This document shows, piece after piece, positions 8,277-17,813 of a stretch of DNA of 64,000 bases; position 1 is the first letter of the stretch, and every line of letters begins with the position of its first letter. The position numbers and the translations under genes are program-made. Below the pieces are notes generated by a model. The model was given only the letters and a program-made list of their open reading frames with translations. It did no database searches and was not told the DNA's origin. The stretch is from the NCBI GenBank assembly GCA_965240365.1, contig OZ251218.1, positions 3,162,001 to 3,226,000 on the forward strand, written 5' to 3'. This DNA comes from G965240365 sp965240365 (lineage in GTDB: Bacteria > Pseudomonadota > Gammaproteobacteria > Eutrophobiales > Eutrophobiaceae).

Positions 8277-10799
8277 GTGAACCTTGTCCGGTGGTTATTC
8301 GTATTACTCGCATTATGGTCCGGCCAGAATATCGCCGCCCAGACTCCAGAATGTTCAAGCGAGGGCATTGTGGCCGCGGAGGGTCAGGGCGCGGACTTTG
8401 GGATGAGCAAAGATGTGATCGATACCGGCGCAAGCATCATGTGGCTGGCGCGGCGCGGCCTGCTTGCCCTTGACCTTGATGGCGATGGCATCGAAATCCG
8501 CGCCGCCGATGGCTGGGTGGTGCTGTTCGACCATAACGGCGACGGGGTTCGGACCGGCACCGGCTGGCTCGGGCCCGATGACGGCTGGCTGGCGCTGGAC
8601 CGTAACGGCAATGGCACGATTGATAACGGCGGGGAACTGTTCGGCGCCGATACCGTCAAGGCGGATGGCACGAAGGCCGCCGACGGCTTTGACGCCCTGC
8701 GTGACCTGGACAGCAACAACGATGGCGTGTTTGACGCCAAGGACGCCTGCTTTGCCGAGGTGCGCATCTGGCGTGACCTGCGTTGGGTCGGCATCAGCCA
8801 GAGCAAGGAACTGAGCGCGCTGGCCGCCAATAACATCCTCTCTATCGGCCTGAGCAAGACCGCCAAGCGCGCCAATCTGGGCAACGGCAACATACAGACC
8901 GCCACCGGCGCCTTTACCCGCTCCAATGGCACAACCGCTACGAGCGGCATGGCCAGCCTTGATTTGCAGTTCGATCCCTTCTACCGGGAATTCACCCGGC
9001 CCATCACCCTCACCCAACAGGCCAAAGCCCTCCCGGGAATGCGCGGCTCGGGTCGGGTGCGGAACCTGAATGAGGCCATCAGCCTCTCCGCCGACCTCGG
9101 CAACCACGTCCAGACCTACACCGAACAGACCACGCGCCAGGGCCAGCTTGACCGGCTGGACGATTTTATTAAAAAGTGGGCCGACACCTCCGGGATGAAA
9201 CCGCTCAAGGCGCAGGCCGAGGCATTGGCCGATAGCGGCGTCACGCTGACTTATAGCCTGGCCGGATTGCAGGCGGGGACGACGGCCTATAATGATTTTC
9301 TAAAAAAGCTCGGCATCGTTGAGCGTTTCATGGGCTTCACCTATGGCGGGGCCAACGGGCAGGCCAGATTTACGCCGCTGGACGCGGCCTCGGGCCAGTT
9401 GACGGTCTCTCTGGCGGCCACGCAGATAGCCAGTATTGAACTGGCCTACGAACGGATTAAGACCGATATTTATGAAACCCTGTCGCTTGGCACTCGCTTC
9501 AACCCTTTTGTATATACGCTTTCGAATGCAAGACTCCCCCATTCAGCGCCTAACTACTCAAAGCTGGAAGATCAACTCACTCAGAATATATCGGCCAACG
9601 GTCTTGAGGGAATCATTGACCTGATTGAGTTCATCAATGCCTATGGATATAAGGAGCTCGCAGAACAGTGGTGGAACGCCATTGATTTTCTCATCAACCG
9701 GCTTGACGCCGCCTCTGACCTGGGGGCCTACCGCAGGGAACTGAGCACCTGGACGGTGCGCCTTGCGGCTGTGGGCGAACACAGTCTCAGCGGCGCCTCG
9801 CGGCCGGACCTGCTGGTGGGCACCCATAGCGCCGACACTTTGCGGGGGCAGAACGGCGATGATGTGCTGGTTGCAAAAGGCGGCCACGACACGCTGGATG
9901 GCGGCAACGGGCATGACCGGCTGCATGGCGGTTATGGCAATGATCATCTGCGGGGTCAGGACGGCCATGACCGGCTGCATGGCGGTTATGGTAATGACCG
10001 GCTGGATGGCGGCGGTGGCAATGATATCCTCAATGGGGGCAACGGCGCCGACACCTACGTGTTCGGCCGGGGCGCCGGTTCAGACATCATCTATAACTAT
10101 GATCATGACACCTTGAGCATTCATGCCGACGCTATTCTGCTGGATGCGAATGTTGGCCCTGATGAGGTGACGCTTAGCCGACAATTTAACGATTTAATCC
10201 TGCATATCAAGGGCGTTGATGACCGGCTGCGCGTAAGGCATCATTTCTACAAAAATGAAGACGGCCTATCGCCTCATATCGTGGAGTATCTTAAGTTTGC
10301 TGATGGCACGATATGGGATTTGTATAAGCTGGATCTTGCCGGGCCGCCTGTTTTGCCACAAGGCCCGGCGGTTTCGGAAGCGGCCTGTCCATCCGAAGAC
10401 TTTGCGTTGTTTATTGACCGGTTCTCAAGGGATAGCACTATTCAGCTTGCGTTCACCAGGCCGTTGCTTGAATTCGCGATGTTTACTGACCCGCTGTCTG
10501 CAACCAGGCGATTTACATTCCGTGGATCTATAGTTGGGCACGTTTCGACCAGTTTCCTGAATAAATCCAAAGTTCACTTTCCAGTCTTGCAAGACGATGC
10601 CGAGCGCGGGCGTGATGGTCTTACGATTGAAATCACAGAAGGAGTTCTGGATGACTCAATGGTGCCGATTGAAGACCTTGCCGCTATTTTGGTAGAGGAC
10701 GAACAGTCATTGTTTGGACACTATATCTGGTACAAGTTTAAATACGAAAATGACTGTTGGTTTTTGATTAAAGTCACTGACTGGTCAACTTTAGGTTAG
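8277..10799 (+). CDS. RTX (haemolysin-type calcium-binding) protein, copy 2, full length
   Basis: 840 aa. I chose the GTG at 8277 because GGGAGG lies 6-8 nt upstream and translation then begins with a signal peptide (NLVRWLFVLLALWSGQNIAAQ). An ATG at 8241 is also in frame but has no clear ribosome site. After the signal come an EF-hand-like region from about residue 66 (DLDGDGIEI, DHNGDGV, NGNGTIDNGGELFG, DSNNDGVFD), a middle domain of about 300 residues, GGxGxDxL repeats at roughly 540-585, and a C-terminal domain starting ADTYVFGRGAG. It is probably a secreted or surface calcium-binding protein; the target or enzyme activity is unknown. A Sec signal plus RTX repeats is less usual than Type I secretion. 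It is a direct tandem paralogue of the truncated gene upstream. Confidence 0.88.
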   Translation: MNLVRWLFVLLALWSGQNIAAQTPECSSEGIVAAEGQGADFGMSKDVIDTGASIMWLARRGLLALDLDGDGIEIRAADGWVVLFDHNGDGVRTGTGWLGPDDGWLALDRNGNGTIDNGGELFGADTVKADGTKAADGFDALRDLDSNNDGVFDAKDACFAEVRIWRDLRWVGISQSKELSALAANNILSIGLSKTAKRANLGNGNIQTATGAFTRSNGTTATSGMASLDLQFDPFYREFTRPITLTQQAKALPGMRGSGRVRNLNEAISLSADLGNHVQTYTEQTTRQGQLDRLDDFIKKWADTSGMKPLKAQAEALADSGVTLTYSLAGLQAGTTAYNDFLKKLGIVERFMGFTYGGANGQARFTPLDAASGQLTVSLAATQIASIELAYERIKTDIYETLSLGTRFNPFVYTLSNARLPHSAPNYSKLEDQLTQNISANGLEGIIDLIEFINAYGYKELAEQWWNAIDFLINRLDAASDLGAYRRELSTWTVRLAAVGEHSLSGASRPDLLVGTHSADTLRGQNGDDVLVAKGGHDTLDGGNGHDRLHGGYGNDHLRGQDGHDRLHGGYGNDRLDGGGGNDILNGGNGADTYVFGRGAGSDIIYNYDHDTLSIHADAILLDANVGPDEVTLSRQFNDLILHIKGVDDRLRVRHHFYKNEDGLSPHIVEYLKFADGTIWDLYKLDLAGPPVLPQGPAVSEAACPSEDFALFIDRFSRDSTIQLAFTRPLLEFAMFTDPLSATRRFTFRGSIVGHVSTSFLNKSKVHFPVLQDDAERGRDGLTIEITEGVLDDSMVPIEDLAAILVEDEQSLFGHYIWYKFKYENDCWFLIKVTDWSTLG

Positions 10800-10824
10800 C
10801 AAAAACTGTTTGGAGGAGATAGAG

Positions 10825-10872
10825 ATGACATGCCGTTCGTTGTTGATTCCGGCTTTACCTGACTGCACGTAG
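10825..10872 (+). other. Strong ribosome site with a 15-codon frame, possible remnant of a lost gene
   Basis: GGAGGAG lies 6 nt before an ATG, followed by MTCRSLLIPALPDCT and a stop as the sequence enters a REP-rich stretch. It looks like the beginning of a secreted-protein gene truncated by repeat insertion. It could also be chance. Confidence 0.3.
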
Positions 10873-10893
10873 CCGGCCGAAGTGACTGCATTA

Positions 10894-11016
10894 TTGTCAT
10901 TCCCGCCCCAGCGGGAATGTCTTTCATAAACCACTGGATTCCGGCCTGCGCCGGGCGGCTACGGGCATCCTGCCCTCACGCCGCATACAGGACATCCTGT
11001 CCATAAATGACGATGG
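10894..11016. repeat. REP/BIME-like repeat with an inserted double hairpin
   Basis: GTCATTCCCGCCCCAGCGGG is joined to a second REP half. That half is interrupted by a ~55-bp segment with two short hairpins (GGACAGGATGTCC and GGGCAGGATGCCC). The same composite recurs at 34018-34190. Confidence 0.75.
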
Positions 11017-11054
11017 GGGCTGTTGGATGCGCCTTTGCTTGCCTTTCCCGTTTT

Positions 11055-11987
11055 TCAGAGTTTCCGCAACAACGTTCGCGCGCGCCGGGCGCTGGGCTGC
11101 GCCGGTTTAATATCTTCGGCTATTTCCAGAAAGCAGTCGATAAAAGGCGCGCGCCGGTCTTTCTCGCGGCGGCCGATGTAGAGTTGTTTTTGCAGGCCAT
11201 GCCGGCCCAGGCGCAGTGTGGCGAGCGGCAGTTCATTGAGGTATTCCGCGGCCAGCCAGTCGGGGATCGCGCTCACCCCTCTGCCGGCGGCGACCATGCG
11301 GAGCAGGATCTCGGTGTCTTCTACGTGTTTGTGGTCGCGGGGCCGGCATTTGGCCGGCGCAAAAAAGAGATTCAGGATATCCAGCCGTTCGTCCTTGACC
11401 GGATAGCTCAGCAGGATCTCATCAGCCATGTCTTCGGGCCGCGCCACGCCTTGTGCCACCAGCGGATGGGATCGGCTGACCACCAGCACCATCTCATAGT
11501 CGAACAGGGGCGTGAAGCAGAGCCCGGCCGTGTGCAGCGGGTCCGGGGTAATCAGCATGTCAATTTCATGGTGGATCAAGGCCCCTATCCCGCTGAACCG
11601 GAATTCCCTGCGGATGTCGATATCCACCTCCGGCCAGCGGGCCAGAAAGGGAGAGACCACCCGCACCAGCCAGCGGTAGCAGGGATGGCATTCCACGCCA
11701 ATCCGCAGGCTGCCCTTCCTGCCCGCGGCGAACTGCGCCAGGATCGTTTCGGCGTCATCGAATTGCGCCAACAGGCGCTCGGCCACGCCGCACAGGTAAT
11801 GCCCGGCTTCGGTGAAGCGCAACCGGCGTCCGTGTTTATACAACAGGGCCGCGCCGGTCTGCTGTTCCAGCCGGCGAATGGCATGACTCAGCGCCGACTG
11901 GGTCAGGTTCAGGGCCCGGGCGGCGGCGGTTAAGGTGCCCAGGCGATCAACTTCACGGATAATGGTTAAATGCGTTCGTTCCAGCAT
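11055..11987 (-). CDS. metR: LysR-family regulator MetR
   Basis: 310 aa, with an N-terminal winged helix-turn-helix (LTAAARALNLTQSALSHAIRR region) and a substrate-binding domain that includes the GVECHPCYRWL segment typical of MetR. MetR activates metE (and often metH) in response to homocysteine. It is transcribed divergently from metE across a 123-bp gap that holds a perfect TGAA-N5-TTCA box, so the assignment rests on both sequence and context. The C-terminal ~20 residues are basic and may be unstructured. Confidence 0.92.
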   Translation of the reverse strand: MLERTHLTIIREVDRLGTLTAAARALNLTQSALSHAIRRLEQQTGAALLYKHGRRLRFTEAGHYLCGVAERLLAQFDDAETILAQFAAGRKGSLRIGVECHPCYRWLVRVVSPFLARWPEVDIDIRREFRFSGIGALIHHEIDMLITPDPLHTAGLCFTPLFDYEMVLVVSRSHPLVAQGVARPEDMADEILLSYPVKDERLDILNLFFAPAKCRPRDHKHVEDTEILLRMVAAGRGVSAIPDWLAAEYLNELPLATLRLGRHGLQKQLYIGRREKDRRAPFIDCFLEIAEDIKPAQPSARRARTLLRKL

Positions 11988-12008
11988 GACGCGGCCTCGC
12001 AGTTTTTA

Positions 12009-12021
12009 TGAAATGAATTCA
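12009..12021. promoter_or_regulatory. MetR-binding box between metR and metE
   Basis: TGAAATGAATTCA fits the known MetR consensus TGAA-N5-TTCA exactly. It lies in the shared promoter region of the divergent metR and metE genes, about 90 bp before the metE start. Confidence 0.75.
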
Positions 12022-12110
12022 TCATTATATGAAAAAATATCAATATTGTTCATTGCTCAAGATCAATATCCTCTGTGTCAATCAGTGATTATCAATCCGG
12101 GAGGACAAGA

Positions 12111-14390
12111 ATGAAAACACATTGCCTGGGATTTCCCCGCATCGGCGAAAACCGTGAATTAAAACACGCCCTTGAATCGTATTGGAGCGGCGAGAGCGCG
12201 CTCGCTGATCTGCTTGCCCGCGGGAAAGCGCTCCGCTTGAAGCATTGGGAGGATCAGAAGGCCCTGTCGATGGTCTCCGCCGGCGACTTTTCCTTTTATG
12301 ATCAAGTGCTCGACCTGAGTTTTACCCTGGGCAATATCCCCGCGCGGGCCGCCGACACCGAGGGCGCGCGGCTTGACCGCTATTTCCGGGTGGCCCGGGG
12401 ACAGAGCGCCGGAGACACCGATTCGGAGCGCATTCTTGCCGGTGAAATGACCAAGTGGTTTGACACCAACTATCATTACATCGTGCCCGAATTCTCCGAA
12501 TCAACCCGCTTCTCCCTGTATCCGGGGCCGCTGCTGGAGCAGATCGATGAGGCCGTCTCCGCCGGTTGCGCGGTCAAGCCGGCGCTCATCGGCCCGGTCA
12601 CCTATCTCTGGCTTGGCAAGGCCGGCGGCGGCGTTGACAAAACCACGCTGCTTGAACAGATTCTGCCGCTTTATGCGGAACTCCTTGCACAATTTGCTTC
12701 CCGCGATATCGAGTGGGCGCAGATTGATGAACCGATTTTGAATACCGATCTGGAACCCGGCTGGGCCGATATGATCCGGCAGAGTTACGAATTTCTGTCG
12801 GGCCGGGGCGTCAAGCTGATGCTGGCGACCTATTTTGCGGAGTTGGGCGACAACGCGGGGCTGGCCCTTTCTTTGCCGGTGGACGCGCTGCATCTGGACG
12901 CGGTGCGGGGCGCCGCCGAGATCGATTATGTTGTTGACCACCTGCCGCCCGAGATGGAACTCTCACTCGGCATTATTGACGGCAGGAATATCTGGAAGGC
13001 GGATCTGGGCGCCCTGCTCAACCGGCTGGAACCGATCCATAGCCGGATCGGCGAGCGGCTGTGGCTGGCGTCCTCCTGTTCCCTGCTGCATGTCCCCGTT
13101 GACCTTGAACGGGAGACCGATCTGGACGCGGAACTCAAGTCCTGGCTGGCCTTCGCCCGCCAGAAACTGGCCGAAATCGATCTCCTGGCCCGGGCCCTGG
13201 ATATAGGCCGGGATGCCGTGAGCGCGGCGCTTGAAGACAATCGCCGGGCGCTCGAAAGCCGCCGGCAATCCGGGCGGGTCATCAACCCCGCGGTGCGCTC
13301 GCGCATCGAGGCTATCGGCGCTGACTGGGACCGGCGCAAGCTGCCCTACCCGGAAAGGGCTGCCCTGCAACGGGAACGCTTCGATCTGCCGGCCTTTCCC
13401 ACCACCACCATCGGTTCCTTCCCCCAAACCCCGGAAATCCGCGCCGTCAGGCGCAAGTTTCGCCGCGAAGAAATCAGCGAAGCCGAATACCTGGCCGCCA
13501 TGCGCCGGGAAATCGACAAGGTTGTGGAATTTCAGGAATCGGCGGGACTCGACGTGCTGGTGCATGGCGAACCCGAACGCAACGACATGGTCGAGTATTT
13601 TGGCGAGCAGCTTGACGGTTTTGCGTTCAGCCGCTTCGGCTGGGTGCAGTCTTACGGCTCCCGCTGCGTCAAGCCTCCCATTCTGTTTGGCGATGTCGCC
13701 CGCCCGCGGCCCATGACCGTTGAGTGGATTACCTATGCCCAGTCAGTCACCGAGAAACCCATGAAGGGCATGCTGACCGGCCCGGTCACGATTCTCAACT
13801 GGTCTTTCGTCAGAGACGATCAGCCCCGTTCCCTGAGCTGTCGCCAGTTGGCGCTGGCCATCCGCGATGAAGTGCTGGATCTGGAACAGGCGGGGATCGC
13901 CATCATCCAGATCGATGAGGCCGCCCTGCGCGAAGGTCTGCCGCTCAGGCGGGGCCAGTGGCAAGCCTATCTCGACTGGGCCATCGGCGCCTTCCGCCTC
14001 GCCGCCAACGGGGTCGGCGACGAAACGCAGATTCACACCCACATGTGCTACTCGGAATTCAACGACATCATGGATGCTATCGTTGGCATGGACGCGGATG
14101 TGATCACCATCGAAGCCTCCCGCTCGGGCATGGAACTGCTGAGCGCCTTCGACGATTCTACCTACCCCAACGAAATCGGCCCCGGCGTTTACGACATCCA
14201 CTCGCCCAATGTGCCGGCGGTGGACGCCATTATCAAAAGTGTCACCGAATCTGCCGCAAAACTCCCGAAAGAGCGCCTCTGGATCAACCCCGACTGCGGC
14301 CTCAAAACCCGCCGCTGGCCGGAGATAGACGCCTCGCTGAAGAACATGGTGGCCGCCGCGGCGAGATTAAGGGAGATGGATATTGGTTAA
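12111..14390 (+). CDS. metE: Cobalamin-independent methionine synthase
   Basis: This enzyme transfers the methyl group of 5-methyltetrahydropteroyl-triglutamate to homocysteine, making methionine without vitamin B12. It is 759 aa, the normal size, with two (beta-alpha)8 barrels. The zinc ligands match E. coli MetE: His644 and Cys646 (HTHMCYSEF), Glu668 and Cys729 (NPDCGLKTR). I chose the ATG at 12111 because GGGAGG precedes it and the protein then begins KTHCLGFPRIG, as usual. Regulation by MetR is likely from the box at 12009. No P19 or other lesion is present. Confidence 0.97.
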   Translation: MKTHCLGFPRIGENRELKHALESYWSGESALADLLARGKALRLKHWEDQKALSMVSAGDFSFYDQVLDLSFTLGNIPARAADTEGARLDRYFRVARGQSAGDTDSERILAGEMTKWFDTNYHYIVPEFSESTRFSLYPGPLLEQIDEAVSAGCAVKPALIGPVTYLWLGKAGGGVDKTTLLEQILPLYAELLAQFASRDIEWAQIDEPILNTDLEPGWADMIRQSYEFLSGRGVKLMLATYFAELGDNAGLALSLPVDALHLDAVRGAAEIDYVVDHLPPEMELSLGIIDGRNIWKADLGALLNRLEPIHSRIGERLWLASSCSLLHVPVDLERETDLDAELKSWLAFARQKLAEIDLLARALDIGRDAVSAALEDNRRALESRRQSGRVINPAVRSRIEAIGADWDRRKLPYPERAALQRERFDLPAFPTTTIGSFPQTPEIRAVRRKFRREEISEAEYLAAMRREIDKVVEFQESAGLDVLVHGEPERNDMVEYFGEQLDGFAFSRFGWVQSYGSRCVKPPILFGDVARPRPMTVEWITYAQSVTEKPMKGMLTGPVTILNWSFVRDDQPRSLSCRQLALAIRDEVLDLEQAGIAIIQIDEAALREGLPLRRGQWQAYLDWAIGAFRLAANGVGDETQIHTHMCYSEFNDIMDAIVGMDADVITIEASRSGMELLSAFDDSTYPNEIGPGVYDIHSPNVPAVDAIIKSVTESAAKLPKERLWINPDCGLKTRRWPEIDASLKNMVAAAARLREMDIG

Positions 14391-14455
14391 TTTTTTTGTA
14401 AATTATGGCGAAAAGAAAAGTTTACAAAGTGATGATTTATGATGAAATTATTACT

Positions 14456-14537
14456 GTCATTCCCGCTTCACGGGAATGTATTGTATAAACCACTGGATTC
14501 CGGCTTTCGCCTGCCTGCAGCAGGCAGGCTGGAATGA
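14456..14537. repeat. REP/BIME-like repeat with P19 in one arm
   Basis: Two imperfect hairpins (CCCGCTTCACGGG and a CCGGCTTTCGCTGG type) are separated by the usual TAAACCACTGGATT spacer. The second is interrupted by P19 at 14510; removing 19 bp gives the standard form GGATTCCGGCTTTCGCTGGA. Confidence 0.85.
14510..14528. repeat. P19 palindrome (centre A) in a REP loop
   Basis: Flanks are G|C. Excision restores CGGCTTTCGCTGGAATGACG, as seen elsewhere in the window without P19. Confidence 0.95.
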
Positions 14538-14631
14538 CGTAGGTGGTAGAGCAGCGCCTGCCTGCCACGGGAAAGCAGGCGCCCGAATCCGGGAACTCGT
14601 GCAAGGCGGCTAGTGAATACACCCTGCCTAC

Positions 14632-15318
14632 CTAATATTTTTTCTCAAGCTCCAGCAGGCGGCCTTCGCGTTTCATGTTCAGTTCGCCCAGAAATGACAT
14701 GCCCAGCAATGTGACCAGCGGAAAATCGCTATCATGCACGGCCCCTTGCACGTTTTGCAGTTCTATCGCGCCGACCCGGACTTTCCTTAAATTGACAATG
14801 TAAATCTTGCTGGTGCCGGATGCGGTCAGCGAGACGCTTTCCCGGCCGATGAGCTTGAAGTCAATGCCGAGCCGTCTGGCCACATTGCTGTTCATGGAGA
14901 CCAGGGTCGCGCCGGTGTCCACGATAAAGGATACCGCCGAGCCATTGATGCTGCCCGTGACGGAATAGCCGCCGCTGGCATCGGGCAATAATGTTATTTT
15001 TTCCCCGCTGGCGGATTTTTTAAAATTTCCCCCGATGCGGGAACTGCCCATCCGGTATTCTTTGCGTTCGCCATCGATCTCGATAATGGCCCTTTTGCTG
15101 TTGGCCTCTATCAAAAGCGCCCCTTCCGGGCTTTTTTTACCCTTTTTCAGCACCCGCTGGCGGCCGTCAATGGTGACGATGGCCTTATCCTGGAACAGGC
15201 CATTAACGGTGATCTGCTCAAGCGCGGCCGGTTGCAGGCACGCCATGCCCAAGGCGGCAAACACAAGCGGCCTGAGGCCGATTCGGATTTTTCGGCGATT
15301 GATTCGGTTAATCTGCAT
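14632..15318 (-). CDS. Retroviral-like aspartic protease, secreted (TIGR02281-type)
   Basis: 228 aa with an N-terminal membrane or signal segment (RPLVFAALGMACLQPAAL), a variable middle region, and a C-terminal clan AA aspartic-protease domain. The active-site motif FIVDTGATLVSMN is at about residues 130-143, followed by the hydrophobic-hydrophobic-Gly motif (LLGMSFLG). Such single-domain proteases work as dimers and are probably periplasmic. Substrate unknown. The gene is divergent from the DAHP synthase gene, with a short AT-rich gap between them. Confidence 0.8.
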   Translation of the reverse strand: MQINRINRRKIRIGLRPLVFAALGMACLQPAALEQITVNGLFQDKAIVTIDGRQRVLKKGKKSPEGALLIEANSKRAIIEIDGERKEYRMGSSRIGGNFKKSASGEKITLLPDASGGYSVTGSINGSAVSFIVDTGATLVSMNSNVARRLGIDFKLIGRESVSLTASGTSKIYIVNLRKVRVGAIELQNVQGAVHDSDFPLVTLLGMSFLGELNMKREGRLLELEKKY

Positions 15319-15401
15319 ACGGCATATTTATTTATTCGGAATTAAATGTAAAGATCCATGCCCACACTTGTTCAATTTCAAATTATAAACGGACTGAAAC
15401 A

Positions 15402-16544
15402 ATGATAATAATTTTAAAACCGGATACGGATAAAAACAGCGTTGCATTTAGCGATTTGACCGCCTATCTTGAGGGCTTGCCGAATGTGGAATGGCGTATG
15501 CACGAAGAAGTCGGCGCCCGGCAACGCCTGACCGAGTTACATCTGATCGGCGACACCCTTCCGCTGGATGAGAGCTGTATCGCCGGTTTTCCGGCCGTTC
15601 AGCGCGTGTTCCGGGTGTCCAGGGAATACCGCGTGCTGGGCCGCCATAAGGACGATATGAGAGACAACTATTTTGATTATAACGGCGTGCGCTTCGGCCA
15701 GGACGAGTTCCATATTTTTGCCGGTTTGTGCGCGGTCGACACGCGCGAGCATGTCGAGATCATGATGCGCGCCCTGCATCAGCAGGGGCTGAACTGCACC
15801 CGCATGGGCGCCTACAAGCCGCGCACCAATCCCTACTCGTTTCAGGGCTATGGCCGCGTCTGCCTGCCCTATGTGTTTGAACTGGCGGGCAAATATGAGA
15901 TCAAGGTCATTGCCATGGAGATCACGCATGATATTCATATCGAAGAGATCAGCCGGGCGCTGGAAGAGGCCGGCAATCCGACCGGGATCCTGTTGCAGAT
16001 CGGCACCCGCAACACGCAGAATTTTGAGCTATTGAAAGCAGTGGGCCGGCAGCGCCAGTTTCCGGTGCTGATCAAGCGCGGTTTCGGCATCACCCTGGAA
16101 GAATCCCTCAATGCAGCCGAATATCTGGCCAGCGAGGGCAATCATAAGGTGGTTTTCTGTTTGCGCGGCATGAAAACCAACATGGGCGACCCGCACCGCA
16201 ATCTGGTTGACTTTGCCCATGTGCCGGTGGTGAAACGCCTGACCCACATGCCGATCTGTGTCGATCCGTCCCACTCGGTGGGCTCGCGCGAATCCGACTC
16301 GGAGGGGATCCTGGATGTCATGCACGCCGCCGCCCAGGGCGTGATCGTCGGGGCCAATATGATATTGGTCGATTTTCATCCCAACCCGCCCAGGGCGCTG
16401 GTGGATGGCCCGCAGGCCCTCTTGCTGGATGAACTGGAATTATTTGTCAACGATATGCAGATTGCCCGGCAAGCCTGGCTCAAACGCCGTGAATTGTACG
16501 CAAGCCGTCAGGAAGGCGCGGCCGCTTCCCGAGGGAGCGGATAA
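15402..16544 (+). CDS. aroF: 3-deoxy-7-phosphoheptulonate (DAHP) synthase, class I-beta type
   Basis: It condenses phosphoenolpyruvate and erythrose 4-phosphate, the first step of the shikimate pathway. It is 380 aa: an N-terminal ferredoxin-like regulatory domain (about residues 1-90) followed by the TIM barrel. Barrel motifs visible are NCTRMGAYKPRTNPYSFQG, the LQIGTRNTQN segment, HKVVFCLRGMKT and CVDPSHSVGSR, which carry the substrate and metal ligands. The N-terminal domain suggests feedback control by an aromatic amino acid, which one is not clear. Its last 37 bp overlap the end of the convergent gluQ. KDO8P synthase is less likely because of the GAYKPRTNPYSFQG segment. Confidence 0.85.
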   Translation: MIIILKPDTDKNSVAFSDLTAYLEGLPNVEWRMHEEVGARQRLTELHLIGDTLPLDESCIAGFPAVQRVFRVSREYRVLGRHKDDMRDNYFDYNGVRFGQDEFHIFAGLCAVDTREHVEIMMRALHQQGLNCTRMGAYKPRTNPYSFQGYGRVCLPYVFELAGKYEIKVIAMEITHDIHIEEISRALEEAGNPTGILLQIGTRNTQNFELLKAVGRQRQFPVLIKRGFGITLEESLNAAEYLASEGNHKVVFCLRGMKTNMGDPHRNLVDFAHVPVVKRLTHMPICVDPSHSVGSRESDSEGILDVMHAAAQGVIVGANMILVDFHPNPPRALVDGPQALLLDELELFVNDMQIARQAWLKRRELYASRQEGAAASRGSG

Positions 16545-17401
16545 TGGATCGTTTGCCGTCTCGGGACTTGTGAAAGACGCCAGTTTTCGATGCCCCAGCG
16601 GATAATTTCCCCGCTTGAGGCGGCCTGCAACGCCTTGTCCGGCTCTTGCCCGAGAAAATGCAATGCCGCCAGCAGCAATTCCCTGCCCTGGCCGACATCA
16701 ATGGCCGGCGCGTGGTTTTGTTTGCTCAGCTTTCTGCCCGTGGCATCGACCGCGACCGGGAAATGCAGATAAGAGGGCGTGGCGAAGCCGAGCGTGCTTT
16801 GCAAAAAGATCTGGCGCGCGGTGGTGCCGATTAAATCCGTGCCCCGCGCCACTTCGCTGATCCGTTGATCGGCGTCATCAACCACAACGGCCAGATTATA
16901 AGAGGTTATCCGGTCGGCGCGCTTGATAATGAAGTCGCCCACTGCGTTATCAAGCCGCTCCGAGCGTGGCCCCTGAATTTGATCCACAAAATGGATCTGT
17001 TGCCGATCGACCCTGATTCGGATTGCATTAGCGCTTTTATCGATAGCCGCCCCGTTTCTGCATTTGCCGGAATAGGGCCGCCCGGCCGTTTGCCTGCGGC
17101 TGCAACTGCAAGGGTATAAATGACCGTCTTGTTGCAGTTGCGCAAGGGCCTCGGCGTAGCGTTTATGCCGCCGGCTTTGATAGATCACATCCTCATCCCA
17201 GTGCAGCCCGAGTTTTTCAAGTGTCTGCAATATGATCTTGTCCGCGCCGGTCATGGAACGCGGCAGGTCTATATCTTCTATGCGCACCAGCCATTTCCCC
17301 CGCCTGGCCCTGGCTTGCAGATAACCGGCAAAGGCGGCGATCAAAGAGCCAAAATGCAACGGCCCCGAGGGAGAAGGCGCAAAACGGCCACGATAGTCCA
17401 T
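16508..17401 (-). CDS. gluQ: Glutamyl-queuosine tRNA(Asp) synthetase
   Basis: This is a truncated glutamyl-tRNA synthetase paralogue that attaches glutamate to the queuosine base of tRNA-Asp. It is 297 aa, as usual, and lacks the anticodon-binding domain. The adenylate-binding motifs are PSGPLHFGSL (HIGH-like) and KLSKQNH (KMSKS-like). The zinc site is CSCSR...YSGKCR. It is commonly found beside dksA, which lies 0.7 kb upstream here, separated by a MITE. The last 37 bp overlap the end of the convergent DAHP synthase gene. Confidence 0.93.
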   Translation of the reverse strand: MDYRGRFAPSPSGPLHFGSLIAAFAGYLQARARRGKWLVRIEDIDLPRSMTGADKIILQTLEKLGLHWDEDVIYQSRRHKRYAEALAQLQQDGHLYPCSCSRRQTAGRPYSGKCRNGAAIDKSANAIRIRVDRQQIHFVDQIQGPRSERLDNAVGDFIIKRADRITSYNLAVVVDDADQRISEVARGTDLIGTTARQIFLQSTLGFATPSYLHFPVAVDATGRKLSKQNHAPAIDVGQGRELLLAALHFLGQEPDKALQAASSGEIIRWGIENWRLSQVPRRQTIHYPLPREAAAPS

Positions 17402-17511
17402 AAGGGCGGGAGATTAGCGCGGTTTTTGTGATGTGGTCATTGCTGCGAAAGACTGTCATATCAGTCTGTCTAATGCGGGCGGGCAGAATCCCGAGTCTAT
17501 TTGACTATATT

Positions 17512-17802
17512 AGGGCCTGTTAACACTATTTTAGCAGTGCCTGTTGTGTCCCAAACTGCGCCAATCAAGGCGCACGGAGCGAAATTTGGTCATTCCAAAT
17601 GAGCGACCTGCCTGCAGCAGGCAGGCAAGCAAGCAACGCCGAGTGGCGCAGTTTGGGACACAACCCGAAGGGCTTGGCCTGTTTTGCGCCCCAGCTTCGT
17701 TGTTAGTCGCTTGAGTAGCGCAACTACACTGCGCTCCTTCCGCCTTGCTGGCGCGCAAAACAGACTCAAGCAGGGACTGCTAAAATAGTGTTAACAGGCC
17801 CT
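17512..17802. mobile_element. 291-bp MITE with AGGGCC ends (copy 1)
   Basis: The ends are perfect inverted repeats starting AGGGCCTGTTAACACTATTT. The interior has two long imperfect hairpins (one around TCCCAAACTGCGCC, one around CTGTTTTGCGCGCC) and no gene. It carries P19 at 17607. A second copy in the opposite orientation, without P19, splits the S41 peptidase at 49180-49447. Confidence 0.85.
17607..17625. repeat. P19 palindrome (centre A) in AGGGCC MITE copy 1
   Basis: The second MITE copy reads GAGCGACAAGCAACGCC at this place and has no P19. Copy 1 has P19 plus an extra CAAG. Flanks are A and C. Confidence 0.9.
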
Positions 17803-17813
17803 GGCAACGCTCT

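Noticed and set aside
12159..14201. Minus-strand frames in metE
   Set aside because: metE is fully conserved with all zinc ligands, and the antisense frames have no support.
17512..17802. Transcription terminator after gluQ or dksA
   Set aside because: The inverted ends recur with the same full sequence inside a peptidase gene at 49180, so this is a mobile element and not a terminator, though it may still stop transcription.
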